Of a DNA stretch of 64,000 nt, positions 8,778 through 17,034 are shown one piece after another (the first letter of the stretch is position 1; each line of letters opens with the position of its first letter). The notes under the pieces are model-generated. The model had not been told where the DNA came from, did no database searches, and was given only the letters and a program-made list of their open reading frames with translations. The DNA lies in NCBI RefSeq assembly GCF_003058265.1, contig NZ_QBUK01000009.1:62001-126000 (forward strand), written 5' to 3'. Origin of the DNA: Flagellimonas amoyensis (lineage in GTDB: Bacteria; Bacteroidota; Bacteroidia; Flavobacteriales; Flavobacteriaceae). Both the position numbers and the translations under genes were made by a program.

Positions 8778-11700
8778 TTAAGCCTCGTTGGTGTTCCTAA
8801 CCTTGACATGATAGAACACATTGGGTTTGGTCCCGACATGCTCCAACAAGTGGTACATTCTATCGTCCTCTTTCAACTGCGCCACCTTGCTTTCTTTGTC
8901 ATTGACATCCCCAAACACCATGGCACCACTGCTACATGCAGCGGAACAGGCTGTCTGGAACTCACCATCCTTGATGACACGTCCATCACGTTTGGCATCC
9001 AAAATGGTCTTTTGGGTCATTTGGATACACATGGAGCATTTTTCCATGACACCTCTTGAACGCACATTCACATCTGGGTTGATGACCATCTTGCCCAAGT
9101 CGTTGTTCATGTTAAAATCGAACTCATCGTTGTTGCTGTAGAGGAACCAGTTGAACCTACGCACTTTGTACGGACAGTTGTTGGCACAATACCTAGTACC
9201 CACACAACGGTTATAGGCCATATGGTTCTGTCCTTGCCTACTGTGCGAGGTAGCAGCCACCGGACACACTGTTTCACAGGGTGCGTGGTTACAGTGCTGG
9301 CACATTACAGGTTGGAAAGCTACTTGAGGGTTGGCAGATGGGTCTTCCATCTCCCTGAAACCGCCCAAGGAACCTTTTTCTCCCCAAAGACCGTCCATTC
9401 CGTCCTTCTTCTCGTTGTCCTGCTCAAAGGTCTCTTCTGAGGAATAATATCTATCGATGCGCAACCAGTGCATATCGCGCGAACGGCGCATCTCCATTTT
9501 TCCGACCACAGGAACGTTGTTCTCCGCGTGGCAAGCAATCACACATGCCCCACACCCTGTACAAGCGTTCAGGTCAATGGACAAATTGAAGTGATGTCCA
9601 ACAGAACGGTCAAACTCGTCCCAAAGATCTGCATCGGGAGAGGTTACCGGGATTTCTTGGTGGTTCAAGGTAACGTGTGGCATCGGGTTCCACTCGGCAT
9701 GATCTTTTGTATTGAAGATCTCCAAGGTAGTTTCCTTGATGATATCACCCCTACCCATCAATGTTTTTTGGGATTGGATGCATGCAAACTCATGCACTCC
9801 GGATACTTTTTCAACGGTCACGGTCTGTACATCGGAAAAATTGGTGTACAGGGCATAGGCATTCACCCCGGTAGCCATTTCGGCTTGCATACCGGCCTTC
9901 TTGCCATAACCATAGGAAAGTCCGACCGTACCCACGGCCTGACCAGGCTGGACGATCACAGGAACTTTCTCCAATACTTTTCCATCAACGGTCAATTTTA
10001 CGTAACCACCGTTGACACCTCCATCGGCCACCATTTCATTATCAACGCCCCATTTCTCGGCATCCGCCTTGGAAACGGTCACGTAGTTGTCCCAAGATAC
10101 CCTTGAAATTGGATCAGGGAACTCCTGCAACCAAGGGTTGTTGGCCTGGCGACCATCCCCCATACCCACTTTGGAGTACAGTACAAGCTCCGTCCCACCA
10201 CTAGTGGCATTGACCAAAGAACGTATTGCAGAGGCAATGGGAACAACAGTGGATTCTTCTTCCACGCTTTCAGCATCTGCAGGAGCAGCAGCCGAAGCAT
10301 CACCTTCCACTGGGGCAGGTGCGGAAGCCACGAACACCCCATCCTGAAGTGCCTTGTTCCACGAACCTCCTTGAAGGATATCCGCATTCCAAGTTTCCTG
10401 GATGTAGTCGTAGTATGTTTTTTCAGTGCCCATCCATGTCAACAATGCCGTTTGGAACTGTCTTGTATCGAACAATTCACGGATGGCAGGTTGCATGAGG
10501 CTATATTGTCCTTTTTTGAACTGGGCATCTCCCCAAGATTCGAGGTAGTGCGATGCTGCAGCAACATATTGGGAGGCTTGCGCCGTTTCATCATTATTGA
10601 AGGCAAAAGCGACCGAAAGGTCCACTTTTTCCAATCCTGACACAAATGCTTCGGAGTTCGGCAAGGTATACACAGGGTTCACACCGTCCATGATCAACGC
10701 CCCAACTCGGCCCGCGTTCATATCGGAAACCAATTTGGTCACTTTGGCGGTATTGCCCTGACGCACATATTTTGGATTCTTGGCATCGAATGCCTCACTG
10801 GCCAATAGTTTGTTGATGGCCAACACCACTGTCTGCGCATTGGCATCATTGAGTCCTGTGACGACCACAGCTTTGCTGCCCGCTTTCTTGATCTCGGCAG
10901 CTACCTTGTCCACAGCCTCATCCACATCGGATGTTCCACCGCCCACATTGCTTCCGTTCAACTTGCCGTACAACTTGGCAAGAGCGATCTTCTGCTGGGT
11001 CGGGGTCATGGGGTATCGCTTGTCGGCATTGGCGCCGGTCAAGGACATATTGGATTCCATTTGGATATGTCTGGACATTTTCCCGTTCTTGGGCACACGT
11101 CCTTTGGCATATCCACTGTCATAACCCCCTCCTTGCCAATCTCCCAAGAAATCGGCAGCGAAAGAAACGATCAATCCAGCTTTTTCAAAATCATAATCGG
11201 CCAAAGCCCTTTCCCCATAAGCCGCTTCATAAGCATTCAGTGCAGCATCTTCGGAAATGGCATCGTAAACCACGTGGTTCACATTCTCTCCGTAAGCCGC
11301 CTTGAACTCAGCGATCAATTTATCGGTGGATGGACTGGCATAGGTTTGGGTCAACAGTACAATCTGCTTGTTGGAACCTTTCAAACTGTTGAGCTTTGCT
11401 CTAACAGTGGCATCCAACACTTTCCACTCCACGGACTCACCGTTGGCAGATGGACCTTGCAATCTTTTGCTATCGTAAAGGGTCAAAACAGAGGCCTGCA
11501 CCCTTGCATTGGCTCCTCCATTGACCTTGGCATCCGTATTGTTCTCTATTTTGATGGGCCTTCCCTCCCTGGTCTTCACCAAAATGCTGGCAAAGTCAAA
11601 ACCATCGGCAATGGTAGTGGCATAGTAATTGGCCACACCGGGCACGATGCGATCGGGTTGCACCACGTAGGGAATAGACTTGCGAACCGGTCCTTCACAG

Positions 11701-11909
11701 GCAGCCATTGTTGCCGCAGCCGTGCTGAAACCAACATATTTTAGAAAATCCCTACGGTTGGTATTCGATGCGGATAGGTTTTCCTTGTCGCCCAAAAACT
11801 CATCAACGGGGATCTGTTCTGTGAATTCATTATGTTTTAGCGCCTCAACAATGGAATCGTTCGGATTGAGCTCCGCTGCACTTTTCCAATATTTTTTGTT
11901 TGATGCCAT
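8778..11909 (-). CDS. actB: alternative complex III subunit ActB (molybdopterin-oxidoreductase-like, iron-sulfur)
   Basis: 1043 residues, a fusion of a molybdopterin-oxidoreductase-like domain (about residues 50-740) and a four-cluster ferredoxin domain. Cluster cysteines are visible in CTGCGACVIACHAENNVP, CQHCNHAPCETVCPVAA, CVGTRYCANNCPYK and CSMCIQMTQ with CSAACSSG. A twin-arginine motif (RRDFLKYVGFSTAAATMAAC) begins only at about residue 53. That is the delayed Tat signal typical of ActB, and its final cysteine could be lipidated. In characterised ActB proteins the catalytic-like domain lacks molybdenum cofactor; absence here is inferred. A low-complexity Ala/Pro/Glu linker lies near residues 515-545. 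Second gene of the operon. Confidence 0.95.
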   Translation of the reverse strand: MASNKKYWKSAAELNPNDSIVEALKHNEFTEQIPVDEFLGDKENLSASNTNRRDFLKYVGFSTAAATMAACEGPVRKSIPYVVQPDRIVPGVANYYATTIADGFDFASILVKTREGRPIKIENNTDAKVNGGANARVQASVLTLYDSKRLQGPSANGESVEWKVLDATVRAKLNSLKGSNKQIVLLTQTYASPSTDKLIAEFKAAYGENVNHVVYDAISEDAALNAYEAAYGERALADYDFEKAGLIVSFAADFLGDWQGGGYDSGYAKGRVPKNGKMSRHIQMESNMSLTGANADKRYPMTPTQQKIALAKLYGKLNGSNVGGGTSDVDEAVDKVAAEIKKAGSKAVVVTGLNDANAQTVVLAINKLLASEAFDAKNPKYVRQGNTAKVTKLVSDMNAGRVGALIMDGVNPVYTLPNSEAFVSGLEKVDLSVAFAFNNDETAQASQYVAAASHYLESWGDAQFKKGQYSLMQPAIRELFDTRQFQTALLTWMGTEKTYYDYIQETWNADILQGGSWNKALQDGVFVASAPAPVEGDASAAAPADAESVEEESTVVPIASAIRSLVNATSGGTELVLYSKVGMGDGRQANNPWLQEFPDPISRVSWDNYVTVSKADAEKWGVDNEMVADGGVNGGYVKLTVDGKVLEKVPVIVQPGQAVGTVGLSYGYGKKAGMQAEMATGVNAYALYTNFSDVQTVTVEKVSGVHEFACIQSQKTLMGRGDIIKETTLEIFNTKDHAEWNPMPHVTLNHQEIPVTSPDADLWDEFDRSVGHHFNLSIDLNACTGCGACVIACHAENNVPVVGKMEMRRSRDMHWLRIDRYYSSEETFEQDNEKKDGMDGLWGEKGSLGGFREMEDPSANPQVAFQPVMCQHCNHAPCETVCPVAATSHSRQGQNHMAYNRCVGTRYCANNCPYKVRRFNWFLYSNNDEFDFNMNNDLGKMVINPDVNVRSRGVMEKCSMCIQMTQKTILDAKRDGRVIKDGEFQTACSAACSSGAMVFGDVNDKESKVAQLKEDDRMYHLLEHVGTKPNVFYHVKVRNTNEA

Positions 11910-11941
11910 ACGATATATCTGAGATTATCTTCTTTTACTTC

Positions 11942-13309
11942 TTAATAGTGACACTTACCACATTCCAAACCACCCATCATAGCCGCGGTCAACTTATCGA
12001 CCCCATACTTTTTGGAAAGCTCCTCATGAATGGCTTCGTAATAGGCGTTGCCCTCCACTTTTACATTGGTTTCCCTGTGACAGTTGATACACCAGCCCAT
12101 GGTCAATGGGGAGAATTGCTCCACTATCTCCATTTCTTCCACCGGACCGTGACAGGTCTGACATTCTATACCAGCAACGGAAACGTGCTGTGAGTGGTTG
12201 AAATAGGCAAAATCGGGAAGGTTGTGGATCCTAACCCACTCTACTGGGCGACCCTCACCTGTATATTTTTGGTTTTCCTCATCCCATCCAACGGCCTTGT
12301 ACAACTTCTTGATCTCCCCTGTGTAGAAATCGTTGGTGTATCCATTGGCGATATCCTCCGCGGATGGCCCTTCTGGATTGCCAGCGTATTGATAGATGGA
12401 TTTGTGACAGTTCATACACACGTTCAACGAAGGGATTCCAGAGGTTTTGGAAACCCTAGCGGACGAGTGACAGTATTTGCATTCGATTTTGTTGTCCCCG
12501 GCATGTATCTTGTGTGAGAAATGAATGGGCTGCACTGGAGCGTACCCTTGGTCCACACCCACTTGCATCATCCATCCGTAAGCGAAATACGCACTGGCCA
12601 ACAATAGGAAAACAACACTCACCAATACCAAGAACTGGTTTTTGACGAAGGCTTTCCACAAAGGCAAACGCTTTTGCTTTTCTTCTTCCAACACGATACC
12701 GTTCGCTTCGGCGATGCGGCGCAAGGTTTTGTTCACCAACACGAGCATGATCACCAAAAGCCCGAAGACCAAGGCCAATGCCCCCAGGATCAATTCATTG
12801 GAAATTCCTCCTGAAGTAGACTGTCCACCATCACCACCTCCAGATGGAGTAGCAGCTTTGGCAGGCGTAGCCGCAGGAGCAGCCGTATAGGCCAAAATAT
12901 CATCAATGTCCTGATTGGACAAAGTTGGGAACGGCGTCATGGCCGCTTGGTTGTATTCCGCGTAGATTTTGTTGGCATAGGCATCACCCGAAGCAATGAC
13001 CCCCGGACTGTTCTTCACCCATGCATACAACCACTCCCTGTCCAAACCGGCATCATCGGCCAATCTGGTCTCCACATTTGCCAATGCCGGACCGGTCATC
13101 TTGCGATCCAAAGCATGACAGGCCGCACAGTTTTGGTTAAAGAGCTGTTTCCCTTTTGCAGCATCCCCGCCCGTATCAGCGGCAACATCGGCAGCAACCT
13201 CCTCTGTGGGGGCGGCAGCTTCTTCCTGCGCATAGAATGAAATAGGGGAAAATAGGAGAGATAAACCTAAAGCTTTGGAAAATAGATGGCGGTATAGAAC
13301 CTTTTTCAT
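11942..13309 (-). CDS. actA: alternative complex III subunit ActA, hexahaem cytochrome c (fused mono- and pentahaem domains)
   Basis: 455 residues with a signal peptide (KALGLSLLFSPISFYAQE). Six CxxCH sites are visible: CAACH near residue 60 in an N-terminal monohaem cytochrome domain, then CKYCH, CMNCH, CQTCH, CINCH and CGKCH in the C-terminal pentahaem ActA domain, the last almost at the end of the protein. A Thr/Ala/Gly-rich linker and a membrane helix (about residues 170-190) separate the two halves. It is the first gene of the operon and a likely entry point of the electron wire to subunit II. Many ActA proteins lack the N-terminal monohaem domain. Confidence 0.95.
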   Translation of the reverse strand: MKKVLYRHLFSKALGLSLLFSPISFYAQEEAAAPTEEVAADVAADTGGDAAKGKQLFNQNCAACHALDRKMTGPALANVETRLADDAGLDREWLYAWVKNSPGVIASGDAYANKIYAEYNQAAMTPFPTLSNQDIDDILAYTAAPAATPAKAATPSGGGDGGQSTSGGISNELILGALALVFGLLVIMLVLVNKTLRRIAEANGIVLEEEKQKRLPLWKAFVKNQFLVLVSVVFLLLASAYFAYGWMMQVGVDQGYAPVQPIHFSHKIHAGDNKIECKYCHSSARVSKTSGIPSLNVCMNCHKSIYQYAGNPEGPSAEDIANGYTNDFYTGEIKKLYKAVGWDEENQKYTGEGRPVEWVRIHNLPDFAYFNHSQHVSVAGIECQTCHGPVEEMEIVEQFSPLTMGWCINCHRETNVKVEGNAYYEAIHEELSKKYGVDKLTAAMMGGLECGKCHY

Positions 13310-13396
13310 ATTAACGAAATTTCTATCGAAATCTTTGGCACGATTCTTTCTATTGAGTTTGAGAACTATAGCTTTTTATCCTACCAAAATTGGTCA

Positions 13397-13404
13397 CAAA
13401 AGTA
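13397..13404 (-). promoter_or_regulatory. probable -7 element for the actA operon
   Basis: Minus-strand TACTTTTG is a perfect match to the Bacteroidota -7 consensus TAnnTTTG and lies about 90 bases upstream of the actA start. No clear TTG -33 element is seen at the usual 17-23 base spacing. Confidence 0.5.
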
Positions 13405-13503
13405 CGACATACAGTCATTTTTTAAAATGTTAAGGTATTTATAAGAAGTAATTTATAAGGATTCTAAATAATGTCGATTAAGCCAGTTTAAGGCATAAAG
13501 ATT

Positions 13504-13511
13504 TACTTTTG
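13504..13511 (+). promoter_or_regulatory. probable -7 element for the SPOR-domain gene
   Basis: Plus-strand TACTTTTG matches TAnnTTTG and lies 33 bases before the ATG at 13545. Together with the element at 13397-13404 it gives a divergent promoter region between actA and the SPOR gene. The -33 region is weak (GTTTAA instead of TTG). Confidence 0.5.
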
Positions 13512-13544
13512 CACGTATATCATTGAAAATTATACCCTAATCCC

Positions 13545-13919
13545 ATGAAAACTCCTGTATTTACTGCTATTTTGATAGGTTTGACCTTACAGTTGTCCGC
13601 CCAGGAAGGCAAGGTGAACATCCAACAGGATCCACAAATTGATGAATTGGTGAAACTCTATACCGAAGTGAATTCAAAAGCCGGGTATTACCAGATACAG
13701 GTCGGTTTCGGTAATTTTCAAAAGGCCCAAAACCTCAAATCACAAGTGGACATCGATTTTCCGGATTGGTATTCCAAAATTGAATTTGAATCGCCCACCT
13801 ACCGTGTGCGTTTGGGCAGGTTCAAGACCAAATTGGAAGCGGAACGCAAGTATTTGGAAGTACGCAAAAAATATCCGGATGCCATGCTCTTGAAGCCTTC
13901 AGTGGAATCCAAATCGTAG
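13545..13919 (+). CDS. secreted SPOR-domain protein
   Basis: 124 residues with a signal peptide (MKTPVFTAILIGLTLQLSAQ). Residues ~42-115 form a SPOR domain: GYYQIQVGFGNFQKAQNLKS at its start and YRVRLGRFKTKLEAERKYLE at its second strand-helix unit. SPOR domains bind denuded peptidoglycan glycans, so a cell-wall or division-site role is inferred. The last 43 bases, encoding DAMLLKPSVESKS and the stop, are duplicated at 16920-16962 on the far side of a minus-strand lipoprotein/protease cassette. Confidence 0.88.
   Translation: MKTPVFTAILIGLTLQLSAQEGKVNIQQDPQIDELVKLYTEVNSKAGYYQIQVGFGNFQKAQNLKSQVDIDFPDWYSKIEFESPTYRVRLGRFKTKLEAERKYLEVRKKYPDAMLLKPSVESKS
13877..13919 (+). repeat. direct repeat, copy 1: 3' end of the SPOR gene
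   Basis: 43 bases from GGATGCCATGCTCTTG through the stop codon match 16920-16962 with three mismatches, in the same orientation. The two copies bracket a ~3-kb cassette. Confidence 0.9.
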
Positions 13920-13980
13920 CAAGCAAGTCATTCTTCAGACGTAGCATATAGATTCTCAACAACAATACAATTCCAAGGAT

Positions 13981-14064
13981 TTTACTCCGGCAATTCATAA
14001 GCACCCTCCAAAAGGTTCGGAGTCAGAACATACTCATAAGTACGTGTGCCAATCTCGGTGAAAA
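13981..14064 (-). repeat. tandem 3'-end repeat, copy 1
   Basis: The 3' coding end of the 144-residue lipoprotein gene (about 84 bases) is roughly 87% identical to 14431-14514, which is the 3' end of its upstream neighbour. The copies lie exactly 450 bases apart. Confidence 0.85.
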
Positions 14065-14416
14065 TGGTACCCTTGGATATGGTGAATACCCTATAATCCT
14101 CTACGAAGCATAATCCTTTTGATTCAACTCCCAATCCAAAACAATGATATCCTAGGTTTGTGTTGAAAATACGGATTTCAAGTTCTCCTGAACAAAGACC
14201 ACCTTTGTAACCTTCTTCAGAAATCATCTGGCACTGGTATAAATCCCCATCTGGCATTAGTTCTTTCCGATCAAAATCACTTGTTATCCATAGGTCAACA
14301 CCAGTATTGTTCTTTAAAACAAAGGTATATGTTTGGGAATTAGGACCATCAGGTTCAAGACCGCTACCACATGAAAACATAGCCAACAAGCCAAAGAGTA
14401 TTGCTGTTCCCTTCAT
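13982..14416 (-). CDS. short lipoprotein, paralogue of the upstream gene
   Basis: 144 residues of unrecognised family. A lipoprotein signal (ILFGLLAMFSCGSG) gives a lipidated mature protein with four further cysteines (in YQCQM, GLCSG, GYHCFG and GLCFV) that could form disulfides. The last 29 residues (GTIFTEIGTRTYEYVLTPN and onward) differ from the paralogue at 14431-14871 at only two positions, while the rest is much less similar. It is the last gene of the minus-strand cassette, 14 bases after its paralogue, and probably shares its transcript. AT content is visibly higher than in the backbone genes. Surface or periplasmic role inferred only from the signal. Confidence 0.8.
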   Translation of the reverse strand: MKGTAILFGLLAMFSCGSGLEPDGPNSQTYTFVLKNNTGVDLWITSDFDRKELMPDGDLYQCQMISEEGYKGGLCSGELEIRIFNTNLGYHCFGLGVESKGLCFVEDYRVFTISKGTIFTEIGTRTYEYVLTPNLLEGAYELPE

Positions 14417-14430
14417 CCACCTTAACCTTT

Positions 14431-14514
14431 TTACTCTGGTAACTCAAAAGCCCCTTCCAAAAGGTTCGGAGTCAATACATATTCATAAGTACGTGTGCCG
14501 ATCTCGGTAAAAAC
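14431..14514 (-). repeat. tandem 3'-end repeat, copy 2
   Basis: Second copy of the ~84-base 3'-end repeat described at 13981-14064. About eleven substitutions and no indels separate the copies, mostly at silent or conservative positions. Confidence 0.85.
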
Positions 14515-14871
14515 AGTTCCCTCAGACTCTAACCTAGTAAACAACCCTTGCCCACCTTCAAAACATAAGCCTTCTACATTTGAGACAGTGCCATGACAAC
14601 GATAACCTTTGTTGATTTCAGGAAACAAAATGAACAAATAATTTTCACAAATTCCACTGAAGATATTCGAAGGTTTATTGTAACTACACATGAAAGATTC
14701 TCCATTCTGAAGCTCCTCAACTCTCTCTGGATAGTCGCCTGTTATTATTACCCTGCCCCCTGTTTCGTTCTTTACTATAAAAGTGTAGGTATAGGTCTCC
14801 TCACTCGTATCTTCTATAATTCCGCAGGAAGAAATCACACAAATTATTAAAAACACTAAAGTTTTCTTCAT
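14431..14871 (-). CDS. short lipoprotein, paralogue of the downstream gene
   Basis: 146 residues of unrecognised family. The lipoprotein signal is LVFLIICVISSCGIIED. Shared features with the 144-residue neighbour are a YTFIVKNETG-like first strand, cysteines in a GYRCHG...EGLCF pattern, and an almost identical C-terminus (GTVFTEIGTRTYEYVLTPN and onward). It begins 8 bases after the stop of the metalloprotease gene, so the three genes look like one operon. The mosaic pattern suggests duplication followed by divergence of the N-terminal two thirds or homogenisation of the 3' end. Confidence 0.8.
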   Translation of the reverse strand: MKKTLVFLIICVISSCGIIEDTSEETYTYTFIVKNETGGRVIITGDYPERVEELQNGESFMCSYNKPSNIFSGICENYLFILFPEINKGYRCHGTVSNVEGLCFEGGQGLFTRLESEGTVFTEIGTRTYEYVLTPNLLEGAFELPE

Positions 14872-14879
14872 ATTTTAAA

Positions 14880-16779
14880 TTATTTACAACTATTGAACAT
14901 ATATACCCCAAACAATTCATCCACGTAATTTTCTGTAGTATTGGTATGTTGGCTTTTTATTCTTTCTTTCCAAGTATGTGGACCACGCGAGGTGTTGAGG
15001 GAAGTTTGGATTTGTCTTAATGAATAACCCCAAACTCGGTCTTTTGGTCTGTTATTCCCGATTTTGGCATTCTGATCATAATTATCTACCAAATCGATTA
15101 CGATTGGAGTATACTCATAATTACTTCCGTGACTAATTATTTGCAGTTGTTTTTCAGAGTTATAAAGTTTTTTGTTTACATCACTGCTAAAGCGATCTAT
15201 ATTTTTTGATCCAATATAGGTTGAACTTAAATTTTTATACCTATCGTTGGTAATTACAGTTTCCACTCCAGTAGCCCAACTTTCCGCCATAGTTTGCAAA
15301 GTGCAACCTATACCCCTCAAGTTTATAAAAAAAGTTCTGTCCATTCTATAATGACTGGCATGGGTCATCTCATGGGTCACCAAAGCGTAAATTTCATCGC
15401 TTGCCATTACCCTTCCATCATCCAACCTGCCCACTCTTATTTCGGAATGGGGTATTAGACTAAAGCGTCCACCTGGGTTGAGATCCAAATGATCTCCCGC
15501 TTCGCGGTCATATTTTGCGCTTATCCGCAACCAACTTTGGTTGGGATGGTGCAGCCCAAATTTGCCCACCGCCCTGTCATAAAAATCATAGGCTGCATTG
15601 TGCACGAGGGCATAAAACTGGCTTCTACCATAAGAAAAATGCTGGTTCCACGACTTTTCTTTATAGGTGCTCGTCCCTCGGTGCCTGGCCTCCACAAAAA
15701 CTGTCCCGGCCATGATCCTGAATTTCCGAGACGGATTGTTGAAATACACGGCATATTTTACCCGTTTGGTACTGGTACTGCTCGTCCGGAACTCGCCATT
15801 TTGGTTCGTGTAGGCCCTGCGGATCACCACAAGGCCCCATTTGCGCACCTTTACCTCGGCCCCTGCCACACCCACTATCTTGTTCACCACATCTTCCTTC
15901 ACGGTGATCTTTCCGTCGGGGTTCCAACTGCTACGGTTGGCCAAAATTTCCTGTTCCAATAAGTCCTCTACGGAGGCAAGGTCCATAATGAGGTCCTTTT
16001 GTTCGTACCCCAATTGGGCCGCCTCTTCATAGCTGTAGAGGGTAGCGGTGGTATCGTTGGGCAGGAAGAACCGGAGCACCGCCAGTTCATCCTCATCCAG
16101 ATTGTTGGTCAACTTTAAGGCCTCAAGCTCCAGATACTCGAACACCTCTCCGTTCTCATCCACAGTGAGGATATCCTTGGTGGTCTTGTTCACGGGCTGC
16201 TTCACCACGATCTCCCCTTCCTCTGGAGCATCTTTGCTCACGTCCGGGGCAAAATAGTAGTTGTCCAATCTTTCACCATGCAGACCCTCAGGGATAGCAT
16301 AATCGTAGGGCACTACGGCATAAAGGTACGATGGTGCATCGGGGTTTTCGTCCCCAACATAGTTGGGGTCGTCATAATAGTCCCCTTCTTGCTCAACTTT
16401 TAGGTGCAGGGGTATGTTGGATACCTGCAGCACGGTATCGTTGATCAACAGGTTGTGCTCGGCACTGTCCTTGGGCAGAAAACGGTAATAGTAGTGTGAA
16501 GGGACTATTTCGATGTCGTCCCCATCCTTAAAAATCTTTGCCAATTTACTGGTCTTGGAATTCTTCTTTAGATTGAAGATTAGATTGTCGAAGGCCGTCT
16601 GCATATTGTCCACGGTATAGGGAATGTCCAGGGAATCGCCCAGAACGATCTTGGCATGGTCAGCATCCACAACCTGAATTTCTTTAGGGAAAGCAGTAGG
16701 ATTTTCTTTTTCGCAGGACTGGGACAGGGGCCCCCAATACGATTAGGGTCAGGAGCGGGAGATGGTTTTTCATCTTCAT
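14880..16779 (-). CDS. zinc-metallopeptidase-like lipoprotein, frameshifted in the signal peptide
   Basis: The long open frame (596 residues from 16670) lacks a signal peptide, but one is encoded just upstream in another frame. From ATG 16779 the sequence reads MKMKNHLPLLTLIVLG and then shifts at a run of five G and four C (16727-16735). Removing one G would continue as PLSQSCEKENPTAFP, a perfect lipobox, into the long frame. As written, the upstream frame stops after 31 residues. In the long frame a carboxypeptidase-regulatory-like beta domain lies near residues 262-320. HEMTH, a zinc-binding HExxH, lies near residue 431, and AESWATGVE about 30 residues later is a candidate for the third (Glu) ligand, as in gluzincins. 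Substrate unknown. It is the first gene of the cassette, 8 bases before the lipoprotein pair. Sequencing error, mutation or phase variation are all possible. Confidence 0.75.
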
Positions 16780-16813
16780 AGGTGTGTCGATTTGGGAAAT
16801 GGATTTTACGGAT

Positions 16814-16850
16814 CAAAAAGTACTTCACTTTTTGAAAGAAAACCCTGCAA
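16814..16850 (-). promoter_or_regulatory. possible promoter of the protease-lipoprotein cassette
   Basis: On the minus strand TTG (16850-16848) and TACTTTTTG (16822-16814) resemble the -33 and -7 elements, but the spacing is 25 bases and the -7 box has one extra base. A start near 16806 would give a leader of about 27 bases before ATG 16779. Three 21-bp repeats lie directly upstream. Confidence 0.35.
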
Positions 16851-16902
16851 ATTGACGGATGCCCACTTCCAATTGACGGATGGGTACTTTCAATTGATCG
16901 GT
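16850..16902. repeat. three direct repeats with 21-bp period
   Basis: AATTGACGGAT, AATTGACGGAT and AATTGATCGG start at 16850, 16871 and 16892. The period of exactly 21 bases is two helical turns, so the three sites face the same side of the DNA just upstream of the cassette promoter region. This is the geometry expected of an activator array. Confidence 0.7.
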
Positions 16903-16919
16903 GTAAAATATGGATGGTC

Positions 16920-16962
16920 GGATGCCATGCTCTTGAAGCCTTCAACGGAATCCAAATCATAG
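16920..16962 (+). repeat. direct repeat, copy 2: orphan copy of the SPOR gene 3' end
   Basis: Forty of 43 bases match 13877-13919, including the stop codon, and the encoded residues DAMLLKPSTESKS match the SPOR C-terminus. No SPOR gene precedes this copy, so it is a remnant. Confidence 0.9.
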
Positions 16963-16984
16963 AAAATCACCAAAAAAAGAAATA

Positions 16985-17016
16985 TAAAAAATCCCGCCTT
17001 GAGCGGGATTTTTTAT
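16985..17016 (-). terminator. Rho-independent terminator of the rimP-nusA-infB operon
   Basis: AAAAAATCCCGC, loop CTTGA, GCGGGATTTTTT: a perfect stem with T tracts on both strands, 19 bases beyond the infB stop. It could also act on plus-strand transcripts. Confidence 0.9.
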
Positions 17017-17034
17017 AACTATCTGTTTGTGCTG

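Noticed and set aside
13982..16779. Toxin-immunity pair
   Set aside because: The lipoprotein pair and protease were considered as such, but there is no toxin domain, secretion tag or immunity-like partner, so I left it as unknown.
16850..16902. CRISPR-like array
   Set aside because: Only three short degenerate units with no spacers of normal length and no cas genes.
16580..16960. 126-residue minus-strand ORF upstream of the protease
   Set aside because: It runs through the repeats and overlaps the true signal-peptide frame; HPSI-type repeats in it come from the 21-bp DNA repeats.
16762..16962. 66-residue plus-strand ORF ending DAMLLKPSTESKS
   Set aside because: Its C-terminal end is only the duplicated SPOR 3' end; the rest overlaps the promoter region and repeats of the minus-strand cassette and has no signal or family.
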